Source of the DNA: JBBSEZ01 sp038239195
GTDB lineage: Bacteria > Planctomycetota > Planctomycetia > Gemmatales > Gemmataceae
DNA: 11,356 nucleotides
Reading direction: 5' to 3'
NCBI GenBank assembly: GCA_038239195.1
Contig: JBBSEZ010000329.1
Location: forward strand, 1-11,356
Shown here in pieces: positions 1 through 6,773 of the stretch. The first letter of the stretch is position 1. Each line of letters starts with the position of its first letter. The position numbers were made by a program, and so were the translations under genes. The notes beneath the pieces were generated by a model that did no database searches, had not been told where the DNA came from, and saw only the letters and a program-made list of their open reading frames with translations.

Positions 1-26
1 CAGATCGTGGTCGTAGCTCCGTCCAT
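1..26 (-). CDS. 5' end of a gene running off the left edge (partial)
   Basis: An ATG on the minus strand at 26-24 opens a frame reading MDGATTTI up to the window edge. A strong Shine-Dalgarno GGGAGGG lies 4 bases upstream of the ATG (complement of 31-37), which is the main reason to believe in it. Only eight codons are visible, so nothing can be said about function. It lies downstream of, and in the same direction as, the LRR gene, separated from it by 166 bases. Confidence 0.45.
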
Positions 27-62
27 GATTCCCTCCCGTTCCTTGCCGAGCGACGGGAGCGA

Positions 63-92
63 ATCCTACTCTCCCGCCCTTGACTCAATCAA
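63..92 (-). promoter_or_regulatory. Possible sigma70-type promoter for the left-edge gene
   Basis: On the minus strand TTGATT (complement of 87-92) and TAGGAT (complement of 63-68) are separated by 18 bases and point toward the ATG at 26. It lies in a locally AT-richer patch of an otherwise very GC-rich region. This is a consensus match by eye only; planctomycete promoters are poorly defined. Confidence 0.25.
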
Positions 93-146
93 CATCTCCT
101 GGGTTAATCTGGGCAGCCTGGGATGCGCTGGCCCTGGTTGCGGGGG

Positions 147-163
147 CCGCCGCGGAGCGGCGG
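147..163 (-). terminator. GC-rich hairpin after the LRR gene, weak terminator candidate
   Basis: CCGCCGC and GCGGCGG form a perfect 7-bp stem with a 3-base loop about 30 bases past the LRR stop codon. No T-run follows it on the minus strand, so an intrinsic-terminator role is doubtful; it may only stabilise the mRNA end. Confidence 0.25.
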
Positions 164-192
164 GCTACATTGCGCAGCAACTCGCCTCCCCC

Positions 193-1422
193 TCACTCCA
201 TGTCCCCCTCGAACAGATACAGGTTGGGCACGTCGCCCGCCCCATGCTGCCCCTCGGCCTGGACGTGCGGCAAGATCGCCCGCAGTTCGTCGATGCCCTC
301 CTGCGTGAGGCTGTTGTTCCGCACGTCCAGGTGTGCCAGCCGGTCGAGGTCGTTGCACGCCGCCAGCGTCAGCGCCCCCGCGTCGGTGATGCAGCCGTGG
401 CGCAGGTCGAGCCACTTCAACCGCTTCAGGATGCCTGACTTCACGATCGCTTTGCAGCCGCTGTCGCCCATGTCGCTCAGGCGTAGCTGCAAGTGCGTCA
501 AGCTTTTCAGGTGCGGCGAGCGCAGCAGTTCGCGGACGGCCGGGAGGCGGATGTAGGCCTGGGCGCCCCCCTCCAGGGCGTGCGGATGAAGGAGCAGACG
601 GGTGAGGTTGGCCAGGGCGGGGTTGGCGGCCAGGAGGCGCAGCGGATAGTGGGTCGCGTGGTAGACGCGCAGGACGCGCAGGTTGACGAGCGAGCCCAGG
701 CGGAAGAGCGCGTCGGTGTCCACGCGATGGGCCAGGAGATGCAGTTCCTCCAGCCGGGGCATCCTTCGCACCACCTCGACCACGCGCTCCGCGTCGGTGT
801 GGCAATTGTCGGCATCGCCGTCTGATCTCAGCGGCTCGCCCAAGTAGAAGTAGCGCACGTTCGCCAGGTAGGGCGAGTGAGCCAGCGGCCGGAACTGAGG
901 CCAGTCCAGCCCGGCGGGCACCTGCTCGTCGGGCTCGTAGCTCGGCTCGCCGGGCCGGCCGGCGTCGCCGTAGTAGGTCGTCCCGAAGACGAGGAGCCGG
1001 CGCAGGAGCCGGGCAGCCGGCGAGCGGGCCAGGGCGCGCGCTTGCTCGACCGTCAGCTCGCGGATGCGCACCGTGTCGAGCCAGCCGCGGGCGAACTGGA
1101 AGCCCGACCGCCTCGCCTTCCGCCACGCGAGGGAGAGCCATTCCGGCTCAGCGGGCGGGACTTCCGGGGCCAGGGTCGGCGCCAGTTCGCCGAGCCATTG
1201 GCTCCCGTGCGCCTCGAGCAACTCCTTCTCGCGCCGTTCCAGCTCCTCGCGGCGCCGGCCTTTGCAGGGCCCCTCCAGGGCGAGTTGTATCTGCGCGAGC
1301 TCCCCGCGCGGGTCGCCCTGCTCGCTCAACAGGTCGGCGTACGCGCGGTAGGTCGCCAGGTCGTCGGGGGCCTCGACCAGGGCCATCTCCAGCGCCTCGC
1401 GCAGGTTGCCGGGCGTGCTCAT
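193..1422 (-). CDS. TIGR02996-domain leucine-rich-repeat protein
   Basis: 409-residue protein. Residues about 6-50 (LREALEMALVEAPDD, then YADLLSEQGDPRGE) match the repeat-companion domain TIGR02996, a short N-terminal module found almost only in planctomycetes, usually in front of repeat proteins. A charged helical linker follows (about 51-75). From about residue 180 to 385 there are irregular leucine-rich repeats, for example LEELHLLAHRVDTDALFRL, LKWLDLRHGCITDAGALTL and LAHLDVRNNSLTQEGIDEL. No signal peptide or membrane segment is seen, so it is probably cytoplasmic, with a likely protein-binding role. Start chosen at ATG 1422-1420 because the companion domain begins there and AAGGAG stands 5 bases upstream; the frame stays open to 2199 only as antisense-like noise. 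The ATG overlaps the esterase stop in ATGA, so translation is probably coupled. The partner is unknown. Confidence 0.9.
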   Translation of the reverse strand: MSTPGNLREALEMALVEAPDDLATYRAYADLLSEQGDPRGELAQIQLALEGPCKGRRREELERREKELLEAHGSQWLGELAPTLAPEVPPAEPEWLSLAWRKARRSGFQFARGWLDTVRIRELTVEQARALARSPAARLLRRLLVFGTTYYGDAGRPGEPSYEPDEQVPAGLDWPQFRPLAHSPYLANVRYFYLGEPLRSDGDADNCHTDAERVVEVVRRMPRLEELHLLAHRVDTDALFRLGSLVNLRVLRVYHATHYPLRLLAANPALANLTRLLLHPHALEGGAQAYIRLPAVRELLRSPHLKSLTHLQLRLSDMGDSGCKAIVKSGILKRLKWLDLRHGCITDAGALTLAACNDLDRLAHLDVRNNSLTQEGIDELRAILPHVQAEGQHGAGDVPNLYLFEGDME

Positions 1423-2570
1423 CGCCGCTCCTTCCTCATTTCTCGATGGCCGCCCGGCGCGGCCTTCGGCAGCAGCGGCGCCAGGACCGGCTGAAAGGCG
1501 TCGGCCTGGCGGAGGAAGCCGAGGTCGGTCGGGTGCGAGCCATCGACGGTGTCTTCGCCGTCGGCGCCGAGCAACTTGTCGCCGGGCAAGTAGTGCAGCC
1601 CCTCGACGCCCGCGCGCACCAGCCGGTCGTACGCCTTCTTGAGGGCGGCCCGGCTGGCGGCGTTGCGCTTGCCCCTGTCCGGCAACAGCGAGGCGTTGGC
1701 GTAGGAGCGATCCTCGACGAGCAGGATGGGCACCCGAGGCCGGGCCTTGCGCAGCACCTTGACGAACGGCTCGGCGTTGCTCTCGACCGACTTGGCGCTC
1801 ATGTTGGGCAGGCAGTCGATGACGTAGACGGCGGCGTCGATCTCGCCGAGCAGGCGGGCAAGCTCCAGCTCCATGCGGCCGTTGCCCGAGAAGCCGAGGT
1901 TGACGACGGGCCAGTCGAGCCGGCGCCCGAGAATGGCGGTATGGACCATGCCGGGCCGCGAGGCGCAACCTCCCTGCGTGATCGACGTGCCGTAGAACAC
2001 GATCGGCTTGCGGCGCTCGACCGGGCGCTCGGGCGCCTTGCCGAGCGCCTTCCCTTTCGGCACGCCGACCTCGACCGACTTCACCCCGTTGTAGAGCGGG
2101 TAGTAGAGCAGGAACTCGCGCTTTTTGCCCTCCGGCAAGCCGGTGACGAGCCGCGCTGTGTTCGTGGGCGCCTTCGTCGGCTTCGCCACGGACAGCCACC
2201 GCCAGCGCCCGGACGGCCCGCGCACGTAGAGATCGAGCCCGCTGACGCCGGTGGCAGGCATGTGGGGCATCGCCAGGCGCTCGGAGGTCAACGTCCAGCG
2301 CGCATCCAGCGTCGTGGCATCGCTGACGAAGCGGACGCAGAGCCCGGCCGAGTGGCGGCTCAGCCCCCAGACGGCCGGGCGCACCAACTTCTCGGCCTTG
2401 CCGGGCAGTCGGTCATACGCGGCCGTGACGTCCTTCCACCCCTGCCCCTCGACGCCCAGTGGCCGAACGTCGTGCCAGACGGTCTCCTTCTCGACGTCGG
2501 CCTTCGCCATCGCGCCCGCCAACCCCGCTACCAGCAGCGCGACGCAGGCGCGCACCCAACCACGCAGCAT
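1419..2570 (-). CDS. Exported SGNH/GDSL hydrolase (GxDLY N-terminal domain)
   Basis: 383 residues. Residues 1-24 form a signal peptide (arginines, hydrophobic VALLVAGLAGAMA, cleavage probably near AKA-DV), so it acts outside the cytoplasm. Residues about 30-185 are a beta-rich domain carrying GLDLYV (111-116), the signature of the GxDLY N-terminal domain of SGNH hydrolases. The catalytic SGNH domain follows: GTSIT with nucleophile Ser196 (GTS replaces GDS), block II Gly226/Gly229, block III Asn256 in DCLPNM, and Asp343/His346 in DGSHP. All four consensus residues are present, so it should be an active esterase or acetylesterase, probably on acylated polysaccharide; the substrate is not visible. 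SD GGAGGG precedes the ATG. The upstream gap to the lactonase gene holds only a palindromic repeat element, so its promoter is either inside that element or it is read through from the lactonase gene. Confidence 0.9.
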   Translation of the reverse strand: MLRGWVRACVALLVAGLAGAMAKADVEKETVWHDVRPLGVEGQGWKDVTAAYDRLPGKAEKLVRPAVWGLSRHSAGLCVRFVSDATTLDARWTLTSERLAMPHMPATGVSGLDLYVRGPSGRWRWLSVAKPTKAPTNTARLVTGLPEGKKREFLLYYPLYNGVKSVEVGVPKGKALGKAPERPVERRKPIVFYGTSITQGGCASRPGMVHTAILGRRLDWPVVNLGFSGNGRMELELARLLGEIDAAVYVIDCLPNMSAKSVESNAEPFVKVLRKARPRVPILLVEDRSYANASLLPDRGKRNAASRAALKKAYDRLVRAGVEGLHYLPGDKLLGADGEDTVDGSHPTDLGFLRQADAFQPVLAPLLPKAAPGGHREMRKERR

Positions 2571-2588
2571 GCGAAAGCCCTCCAGAAT

Positions 2589-2724
2589 GAATTAGCCACA
2601 GATGAACACCGATGAACACAGATAGGAGAAACGAAGATAGGGGGAGGGAGAAGGCCGACGCCCTTTCCTGTTCTCTCCTCTTCGGTCTTATCCGTGTTCA
2701 TCTGTGTTCATCTGTGGCTAATTC
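2589..2724. repeat. 136-bp palindromic intergenic repeat element (MITE/REP-like)
   Basis: Terminal inverted arms 2589-2624 and 2689-2724 match at 34 of 36 positions. Each arm contains a tandem 10-base unit, GATGAACACC GATGAACACA on the left. The 64-base centre is purine-rich on its left half and pyrimidine-rich on its right half, and pairs partly with itself, so the whole element could fold as one long hairpin. It has no ORF of its own and fills the 161-base gap between two same-strand genes. From memory, near-identical arms ('agccacagatgaacac') are scattered between genes in many unrelated bacterial genomes; I cannot verify this here. It may serve as a terminator or processing site for the lactonase transcript. 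Confidence 0.85.
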
Positions 2725-2731
2725 CTCTTCT

Positions 2732-3907
2732 TCAACGCGCCAGCAGGCGGATGCACACTGGCATCGGCACCTCGACCTTGTGCCCGGTCGGCTCGAGCTT
2801 GCCCGTGCTCGGGTCGATGCGGAACACCACGATGCTGTCCGAGTCCTGGTTGGCGACCAGGGCCCACTTGCCCGTCGGATCGACGACGAAGCCGCGCGGC
2901 ACCTTGACGTCCTTGCCCTGATGCCCTGTCGGCGTCAGCTTGCCCGTCTTCGCGTCAATGGCGAAGCTGGCGATGCTGTTGTGCCCGCGGTTGGAGCCGT
3001 AGAGGAACTTGCCCGTCGGATGAACGACCACCTCGGCCGTACTGTTGCCCTTGTGCGGCTTGGTCAGCGTCGGCACCGATTGCAGCACCGTCAGCGCGCC
3101 GCGGGCGGCGTCGTACTTGAACGCCGTCACCGTGTTGTCCAACTCGTTGATGACGTAGGCGTATTTCCCGCTCGGGTGGAACGCGAAGTGCCGCGGGCCG
3201 GCGCCGGGAGCGACCGCGACGAAGGCCGGGTCGTTGGGCGTCAGCGTGCCCTTCTTCGGGTCGAGCTTGTACACCATCACCTTGTCGATGCCGAGGTCGG
3301 CGACAAAGGCGAAGCGGTTGTCCGGCGACAGGTTGATGGAGTGCGCGTGCGGCTCGCCCTGGCGGCCCTTGTCGGTACTGGAGCCTTTATGTTGCACGAA
3401 GCCGGTGGCCTTGCCCAGCTTACCGTCCTTCCCGATGGGCAGGGCGCAGGCGTTGCCCCCGCCGTAGTTGGCGGCCAGCACGTACTCGCCCTTGGCATCG
3501 ACCACGACGTGACAGGGCCCCGAGCCTTCCGACGACTCGACGTTGAGCAGGGTCAGGTCGCCGGTCTTGGCGTCGATGGCGAAGGCGCTCAGGGCCCCCC
3601 CCTTCTTGCCGACCGAGCTCCCTTCGCCCACCGCGTAGAGGAAGTGGTGGTTGGGGTGGATGGCCAGGAACGACGGGCTGGCCGTCTTGGCCGCGAGGGC
3701 GCGCGACGACAGCTTCCCGGTGGTCGCGTCGAAGTCGAAGCGGTAGATGCCCTCGCTCCCGCCCTTGCGGGTGTAGGTGCCGACGTAGGCCCAGAACTTC
3801 GTGGCCCCGGCGTCCTTGGGCGCCGGCTCGGCGCGCTCTTCGCTGAAGGCCAGCGGCGCGGTCGCCAGGAGAAGGAGGATCGGAACACACCGTCGCAAGC
3901 GCATCAT
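2732..3907 (-). CDS. Exported lactonase-family seven-bladed beta-propeller protein
   Basis: 391 residues from the ATG at 3907 (a TTG at 3937 is possible, but the signal peptide begins at MMRLRR). The leader MMRLRRCVPILLLLATAPLA then FS-EE is a typical signal peptide, so the protein is exported, unlike the cytoplasmic 6-phosphogluconolactonase Pgl/YbhE. The mature part is a full PF10282 lactonase propeller: the blade-end motif D-x-x-x-G-x-L recurs near residues 60, 113, 160, 215, 265, 319 and 365, seven times in all. Family landmarks are YVGTYT (41-46), GEPHAH (184-189), GPRHFAFHP (237-245) and SNRGHNS (305-311). Lactone hydrolysis is inferred from the family; many exported planctomycete members have no known substrate. 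Downstream comes the palindromic repeat, then the SGNH esterase. A candidate promoter lies upstream. Confidence 0.88.
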   Translation of the reverse strand: MMRLRRCVPILLLLATAPLAFSEERAEPAPKDAGATKFWAYVGTYTRKGGSEGIYRFDFDATTGKLSSRALAAKTASPSFLAIHPNHHFLYAVGEGSSVGKKGGALSAFAIDAKTGDLTLLNVESSEGSGPCHVVVDAKGEYVLAANYGGGNACALPIGKDGKLGKATGFVQHKGSSTDKGRQGEPHAHSINLSPDNRFAFVADLGIDKVMVYKLDPKKGTLTPNDPAFVAVAPGAGPRHFAFHPSGKYAYVINELDNTVTAFKYDAARGALTVLQSVPTLTKPHKGNSTAEVVVHPTGKFLYGSNRGHNSIASFAIDAKTGKLTPTGHQGKDVKVPRGFVVDPTGKWALVANQDSDSIVVFRIDPSTGKLEPTGHKVEVPMPVCIRLLAR

Positions 3908-3955
3908 CGGCAGGCCCCCGTCGAGAAAGGGAAACAACTTTCGGGCACGGGGTAC

Positions 3956-3984
3956 GGTATATCGCTCGGGGCGGTCGGATGCAA
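3956..3984 (-). promoter_or_regulatory. Candidate promoter of the lactonase gene
   Basis: In the 108-base gap upstream of the lactonase gene, TTGCAT (complement of 3979-3984) and TATACC (complement of 3956-3961) are 17 bases apart and oriented toward the gene. The -10 stands out in a GC-rich setting; the -35 is a half match. It suggests that the lactonase starts its own transcription unit rather than depending on the upstream operon. Confidence 0.35.
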
Positions 3985-4015
3985 AGGATTGCGCGGCGTT
4001 TCCGGGAGGGCCTTT

Positions 4016-4621
4016 TCAGCGCAGCACCTCGATGATCGCGCCCAGTCCCAGTTCGCCGTCGGGATCGGTGCCCAACGGCGGCAACTTCAAGTGTTCGGCG
4101 CGCACCGCGTTGATCAGCGCGCGGCTCATCGGGTCGCCCCCGTGAATGCCAACGTGTACGCGTACCAGGAACGCCGTCTTGAGCACGGTGGCCCTCACGC
4201 GCACGCTCGCCGGCGACCAGCGCGCGGGGTGGAGGTGGACGTAGCGCTCTTCCTCGTCGCCCAGGCGCAGCACCCAGCGCGACTCGTCCTCGGGAAACGC
4301 GACCTGCACGTAGCCCTCGCTGTTTTCCACCCAGGTGCGAAAGGCCTCGCGGCCCAGGCGCCCCTCGTCCTGGAGCCTGCCGAGCACCCGGTCGCAGATT
4401 TCGCGCGGGGAGAGTTGTCCCGTGTAGAGGTCCATCAGCTTGGTGCCGAGCACCGCCATGCGCGCCCCGACCTCGGCGAGGGCGCCGTCGCCTTCCTGAG
4501 AGAGCGTGGCGATGCGCGCGCGGAGGGCGCCGGCGTGGTGCTTCCAGGTGTTGAACAGCACCGGCGCCGGCACTTCGAGCGGGGTGCCGGCGTCGGCCTG
4601 TTGCAGCGTGCGCGAATTCAT
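4016..4621 (-). CDS. Uncharacterised 201-residue protein
   Basis: I do not recognise a family. The protein is soluble-looking, with no signal peptide or membrane segment. The N-terminal half is helical (about 25-105: WKHHAGALRARIATL, then LTGQ-type segments such as DLYTGQLSPREICDRVLGRL). The second half alternates beta-like stretches (EGYVQVAFPEDESRWVLRL, then RYVHLHPARWSPASVRVRA) and ends in a conserved-looking GELGLGAIIEVLR. ATG 4621-4619 lies 6 bases after the stop of the 91-residue gene, with AAGGGG about 12 bases upstream, so it is the fourth gene of the minus-strand run DUF4058, pseudouridine synthase, small protein, this gene. No rho-independent terminator is visible after its stop. 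Confidence 0.8.
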   Translation of the reverse strand: MNSRTLQQADAGTPLEVPAPVLFNTWKHHAGALRARIATLSQEGDGALAEVGARMAVLGTKLMDLYTGQLSPREICDRVLGRLQDEGRLGREAFRTWVENSEGYVQVAFPEDESRWVLRLGDEEERYVHLHPARWSPASVRVRATVLKTAFLVRVHVGIHGGDPMSRALINAVRAEHLKLPPLGTDPDGELGLGAIIEVLR

Positions 4622-4627
4622 GCGGGC

Positions 4628-4903
4628 TCAATCCCCTTCGAGGACGCGCGGCTCCTTCCACGCCTTGAGGATGCGCTCGACCTGCGCGACGTCTTCCTCG
4701 CTGACGCCTTCGCGCCTGCGGTAGCGGCGCTGGAGCCCGTCGAGCACGTGTTCCCACATGGCGCGCGTCGGCTCCAGGCCGCGCGTCCACTCGCCGCGCC
4801 GCTGGAGCTTCCATTTGAAGTGCCACTCGCCGGCGAAGCACACGGCGGAGAGGAAGCGCCGGCCCCCTGTTTCGGGGTCTTCATCGGTCCACTTGATCTG
4901 CAT
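4628..4903 (-). CDS. Small uncharacterised protein coupled to the pseudouridine synthase
   Basis: 91 residues, unrecognised. It starts MQIKWTDEDPETGGRRFLSA, continues with an aromatic, probably beta-stranded stretch (AGEWHFKWKLQRRGEW, about 24-39), then a basic helical segment (LQRRYRRREG, about 57-66) and an acidic end. The composition would suit a small nucleic-acid- or protein-binding protein, but that is a guess. ATG 4903-4901 is preceded by GGAG about 7 bases upstream. Its first 23 bases overlap the end of the pseudouridine synthase gene in another frame, and its stop is 6 bases before the next gene, so all three are very likely cotranscribed and translationally coupled. Confidence 0.75.
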   Translation of the reverse strand: MQIKWTDEDPETGGRRFLSAVCFAGEWHFKWKLQRRGEWTRGLEPTRAMWEHVLDGLQRRYRRREGVSEEDVAQVERILKAWKEPRVLEGD

Positions 4904-5903
4904 GATCTCGCTCCGTTCGCGCTCTCAGCCTTTCGACGCAGGCCTGCAAGTCGGCCGGCAGCGGCATCGACCAGTGCAGGGGCTGGCCCGTCACCGGATG
5001 AAGGAAGCCCAGTTCGGTCGCGTGCAGCGCCAGGCGCGGCGCGCCGCTGCGGTCGGGCAACACGGTCCCGTCGGGCCGATGGCAATAGATCTTGTCGCCG
5101 CAGATGGGATGGCCCAGCTCGGCGAGGTGGATGCGGATCTGATGCGTGCGGCCCGTCTCCAGCCGGCATGCCAGCAGCACGAACGCCCCAAATTGCTCCA
5201 CCACGTCCACGTGCGTGATCGCCTCCTTGCCCTGCTCGGCGTCGGCCGTGCTGCCGCGCCGGCCATCGCCCCGGTCGCGCACCAGGCGCGTCTCGATGCG
5301 CTGCGAGGCCACGTGACTGGGCACCACGGCGAGGTAGCGGCGCGTCACGGTGTGGGCGTGAAACTGCTTGCCCAGGCCGCGCTCCGCCGGCACCGTGCGC
5401 GCGAAGACGACTAGCCCACTTGTCTCCTTGTCGAGGCGCTGGACGACGCGCAGCCGAGGGAGCGCGCCCTTGTCGCGCCGCCCCTGTTCGCGGGCGATCA
5501 GGCCGGGCACGAGGTCTTCGAGGGTCGGCGCCAGCGCCTTGCGCTGCGGCGCCCACGCCCGTTCCGACGGGTGGCGCACCGTGGACAGGCCGGAGGGCTT
5601 TTCGACAACGACCAGGTGCTCGTCGAGGTGGCGCAGGACGAGGGCCTCTTGCTGGCGTGGCCGGGGGGCGGAGCGCGGCAGCAACTCGACGAGGTCGCCC
5701 GCCTTGAGACGACGCGCCGGGTCGAGGCAGAGCTCGCCGAGGACCTTGACGCGGCGCGCCGCCACGAGAGCGCGTACCTGGTTCCACGATTGGCCGGGCA
5801 GGCGCACGCGCAGGACGGCGGCGAGGGTGGCGCCGGCCTGTTCGGGGGAGACGATGAGGTTTTCGGGAGACATGCTGGCCATTCTATCTGCTTCAAGCGC
5901 CAT
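4881..5903 (-). CDS. RluA-family 23S rRNA/tRNA pseudouridine synthase
   Basis: 340 residues from the first ATG (in-frame ATGs at 5882 and 5873 are equally plausible; none has a strong SD). Residues about 15-75 form an S4 RNA-binding domain (NQVRALVAARRVKVLGE). The catalytic RluA domain follows: VVEKPSGL (99-106), then VQRLDKETSGLVVFA with catalytic Asp158, then LETGRTHQIRIHLAELGHP (248-266) and LHATELGFLHPVTG (293-306). All family blocks are intact, so it should isomerise specific uridines in RNA to pseudouridine in the cytoplasm. Residues 208-228 form an Arg/Gly-rich insert-like loop. Which position it modifies (RluA, RluC or RluD type) cannot be read from the sequence. Its start overlaps the DUF4058 stop by 11 bases, and its end overlaps the 91-residue gene by 23 bases. 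Confidence 0.93.
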   Translation of the reverse strand: MALEADRMASMSPENLIVSPEQAGATLAAVLRVRLPGQSWNQVRALVAARRVKVLGELCLDPARRLKAGDLVELLPRSAPRPRQQEALVLRHLDEHLVVVEKPSGLSTVRHPSERAWAPQRKALAPTLEDLVPGLIAREQGRRDKGALPRLRVVQRLDKETSGLVVFARTVPAERGLGKQFHAHTVTRRYLAVVPSHVASQRIETRLVRDRGDGRRGSTADAEQGKEAITHVDVVEQFGAFVLLACRLETGRTHQIRIHLAELGHPICGDKIYCHRPDGTVLPDRSGAPRLALHATELGFLHPVTGQPLHWSMPLPADLQACVERLRARTERDHADQVDR

Positions 5904-6606
5904 TCATGGGGACGCGGAGTTCTCGAGTCGTCCGCTCGTAGGTCGCTCCTAAATCGACGGGCAGGCAGATCCCACCGCGTAGCCACAGGGGCATCGTCGG
6001 CAACGCGGCGCCGATCGCTAACGGTGCGTGCCAGACCTCGACGGTGAGCTGTTGCTCGCGGGAGACGGGGCGGTAGGCGGCGGCATACAGATCGACGTCG
6101 GGCGCCGTTTCCGCCTCGGGGTCGATCCGCGTAAGTAACTGGCGGTGTAAATCGGCATGGCGGTCGGTCACGAGGTCGATCAGCACGAGCCCAACTCCCT
6201 GGCGAAGGTAGTTGGCACACTTCGAGACGAGGGCATCGCGCGAGGAGGGCCGGTCCTTGTTCGCGGGGCTGACCAATTCAATGGCGCCCGCCAGAACGGG
6301 CCCGCCCTCCTGACGAATGATTTGCACCTCGACCACGTCCGCGACGCCAGCGAGCGGCAACGTCAACTGCGGCGCGGAAGGCACCCAGGCTTCCTCGACA
6401 CCAACCTCCTCACGGGGAGGCCCGCCCGCCTCCTCCCAGGTCGCCACGTCGATCTCGATGGCGAACTGCACGTTCGGCTCCGCGAAGTAGCGGGGAGGAA
6501 GGCGTTGATTCAAGTCGATGGCGAGGGCCGTTGCCCAGGCACTGTGAAACGACGTCCAGGCGCGCCGTACGCTGAGTGGTGGACGGAAGTGGTCTTGGAG
6601 CGGCAC
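5893..6606 (-). CDS. DUF4058 family protein
   Basis: 237 residues counted from GTG 6606-6604. The opening PLQDHFRPPL, then WTSFHSAWATALAIDLNQRL and YFAEPNVQFAIEID, is the characteristic N-terminus of DUF4058 (PF13267), a family of unknown function abundant in planctomycetes and cyanobacteria. A middle segment (VELVSPANKDRP-like: IELVSPANKDRPSSRD) resembles the E-x-x-x-P-x-N-K pattern of the family and could suggest a nuclease-like fold, but this is inference. No signal peptide. A longer frame with GTG at 6633 exists; 6606 is preferred because GAGGA sits 8 bases upstream and family members begin at this point. It is the first gene of the left operon and diverges from the first aldo/keto reductase. 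Confidence 0.85.
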   Translation of the reverse strand: MPLQDHFRPPLSVRRAWTSFHSAWATALAIDLNQRLPPRYFAEPNVQFAIEIDVATWEEAGGPPREEVGVEEAWVPSAPQLTLPLAGVADVVEVQIIRQEGGPVLAGAIELVSPANKDRPSSRDALVSKCANYLRQGVGLVLIDLVTDRHADLHRQLLTRIDPEAETAPDVDLYAAAYRPVSREQQLTVEVWHAPLAIGAALPTMPLWLRGGICLPVDLGATYERTTRELRVPMNGA

Positions 6607-6614
6607 GATCGGTT

Positions 6615-6625
6615 TCCTCGCCTCC
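6615..6625 (-). promoter_or_regulatory. Ribosome binding site deciding the DUF4058 GTG start
   Basis: On the minus strand GGAGG (complement of 6621-6625) and GAGGA (complement of 6615-6619) precede the GTG at 6606 by 14 and 8 bases. The closer one has ideal spacing and supports 6606 over the GTG at 6633. Confidence 0.5.
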
Positions 6626-6761
6626 GGCAACACTCTGGGTGCGTCCCCTTATGCTCCCACGGGCCCGCGAGCCCCGCAAGAGCAAGATCGCGCCGCGGGC
6701 ATGGCGTTTGCCTTCCCCTCTTCCACTCGCCCGCCTCAGGCGCCTCCTCCGCGCCTGCATT

Positions 6762-6766
6762 GGGAG
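6762..6766 (+). promoter_or_regulatory. Ribosome binding site deciding the GTG start of the first aldo/keto reductase
   Basis: GGGAG lies 7 bases before GTG 6774. No in-frame ATG exists between the last upstream ATG (6651, which would add an unlikely basic leader) and the conserved domain, so this site fixes the start. Confidence 0.6.
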
Positions 6767-6773
6767 AACCATC

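Noticed and set aside
1423..2199. N-terminal extension of the LRR protein to 668 residues
   Set aside because: The extension is Arg/Ala/Gly-rich noise overlapping the esterase in another frame, while the TIGR02996 domain and a good SD define the start at 1422.
1446..2615. A 389-residue plus-strand open frame
   Set aside because: It is antisense to the SGNH hydrolase, which has a signal peptide and all catalytic blocks; this frame shows no domain and starts without a ribosome binding site.
2589..2724. CRISPR array, suggested by the repeated GATGAACAC units
   Set aside because: The units are only 10 bases, directly adjacent without spacers, and arranged as an inverted pair of arms.
2612..5218. 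An 868-residue plus-strand open frame
   Set aside because: It is antisense to the lactonase, the two unknown genes and the pseudouridine synthase. Its composition is Arg/Val/Ala/Gly/His-rich without domains, as expected from the complement of GC-rich genes. It even begins inside the palindromic repeat.
6576..6773. Longer first aldo/keto reductase starting upstream of 6774
   Set aside because: The extra 66 residues are basic and of low complexity, overlap the DUF4058 5' end and have no family counterpart; GTG 6774 has a well-placed GGGAG.
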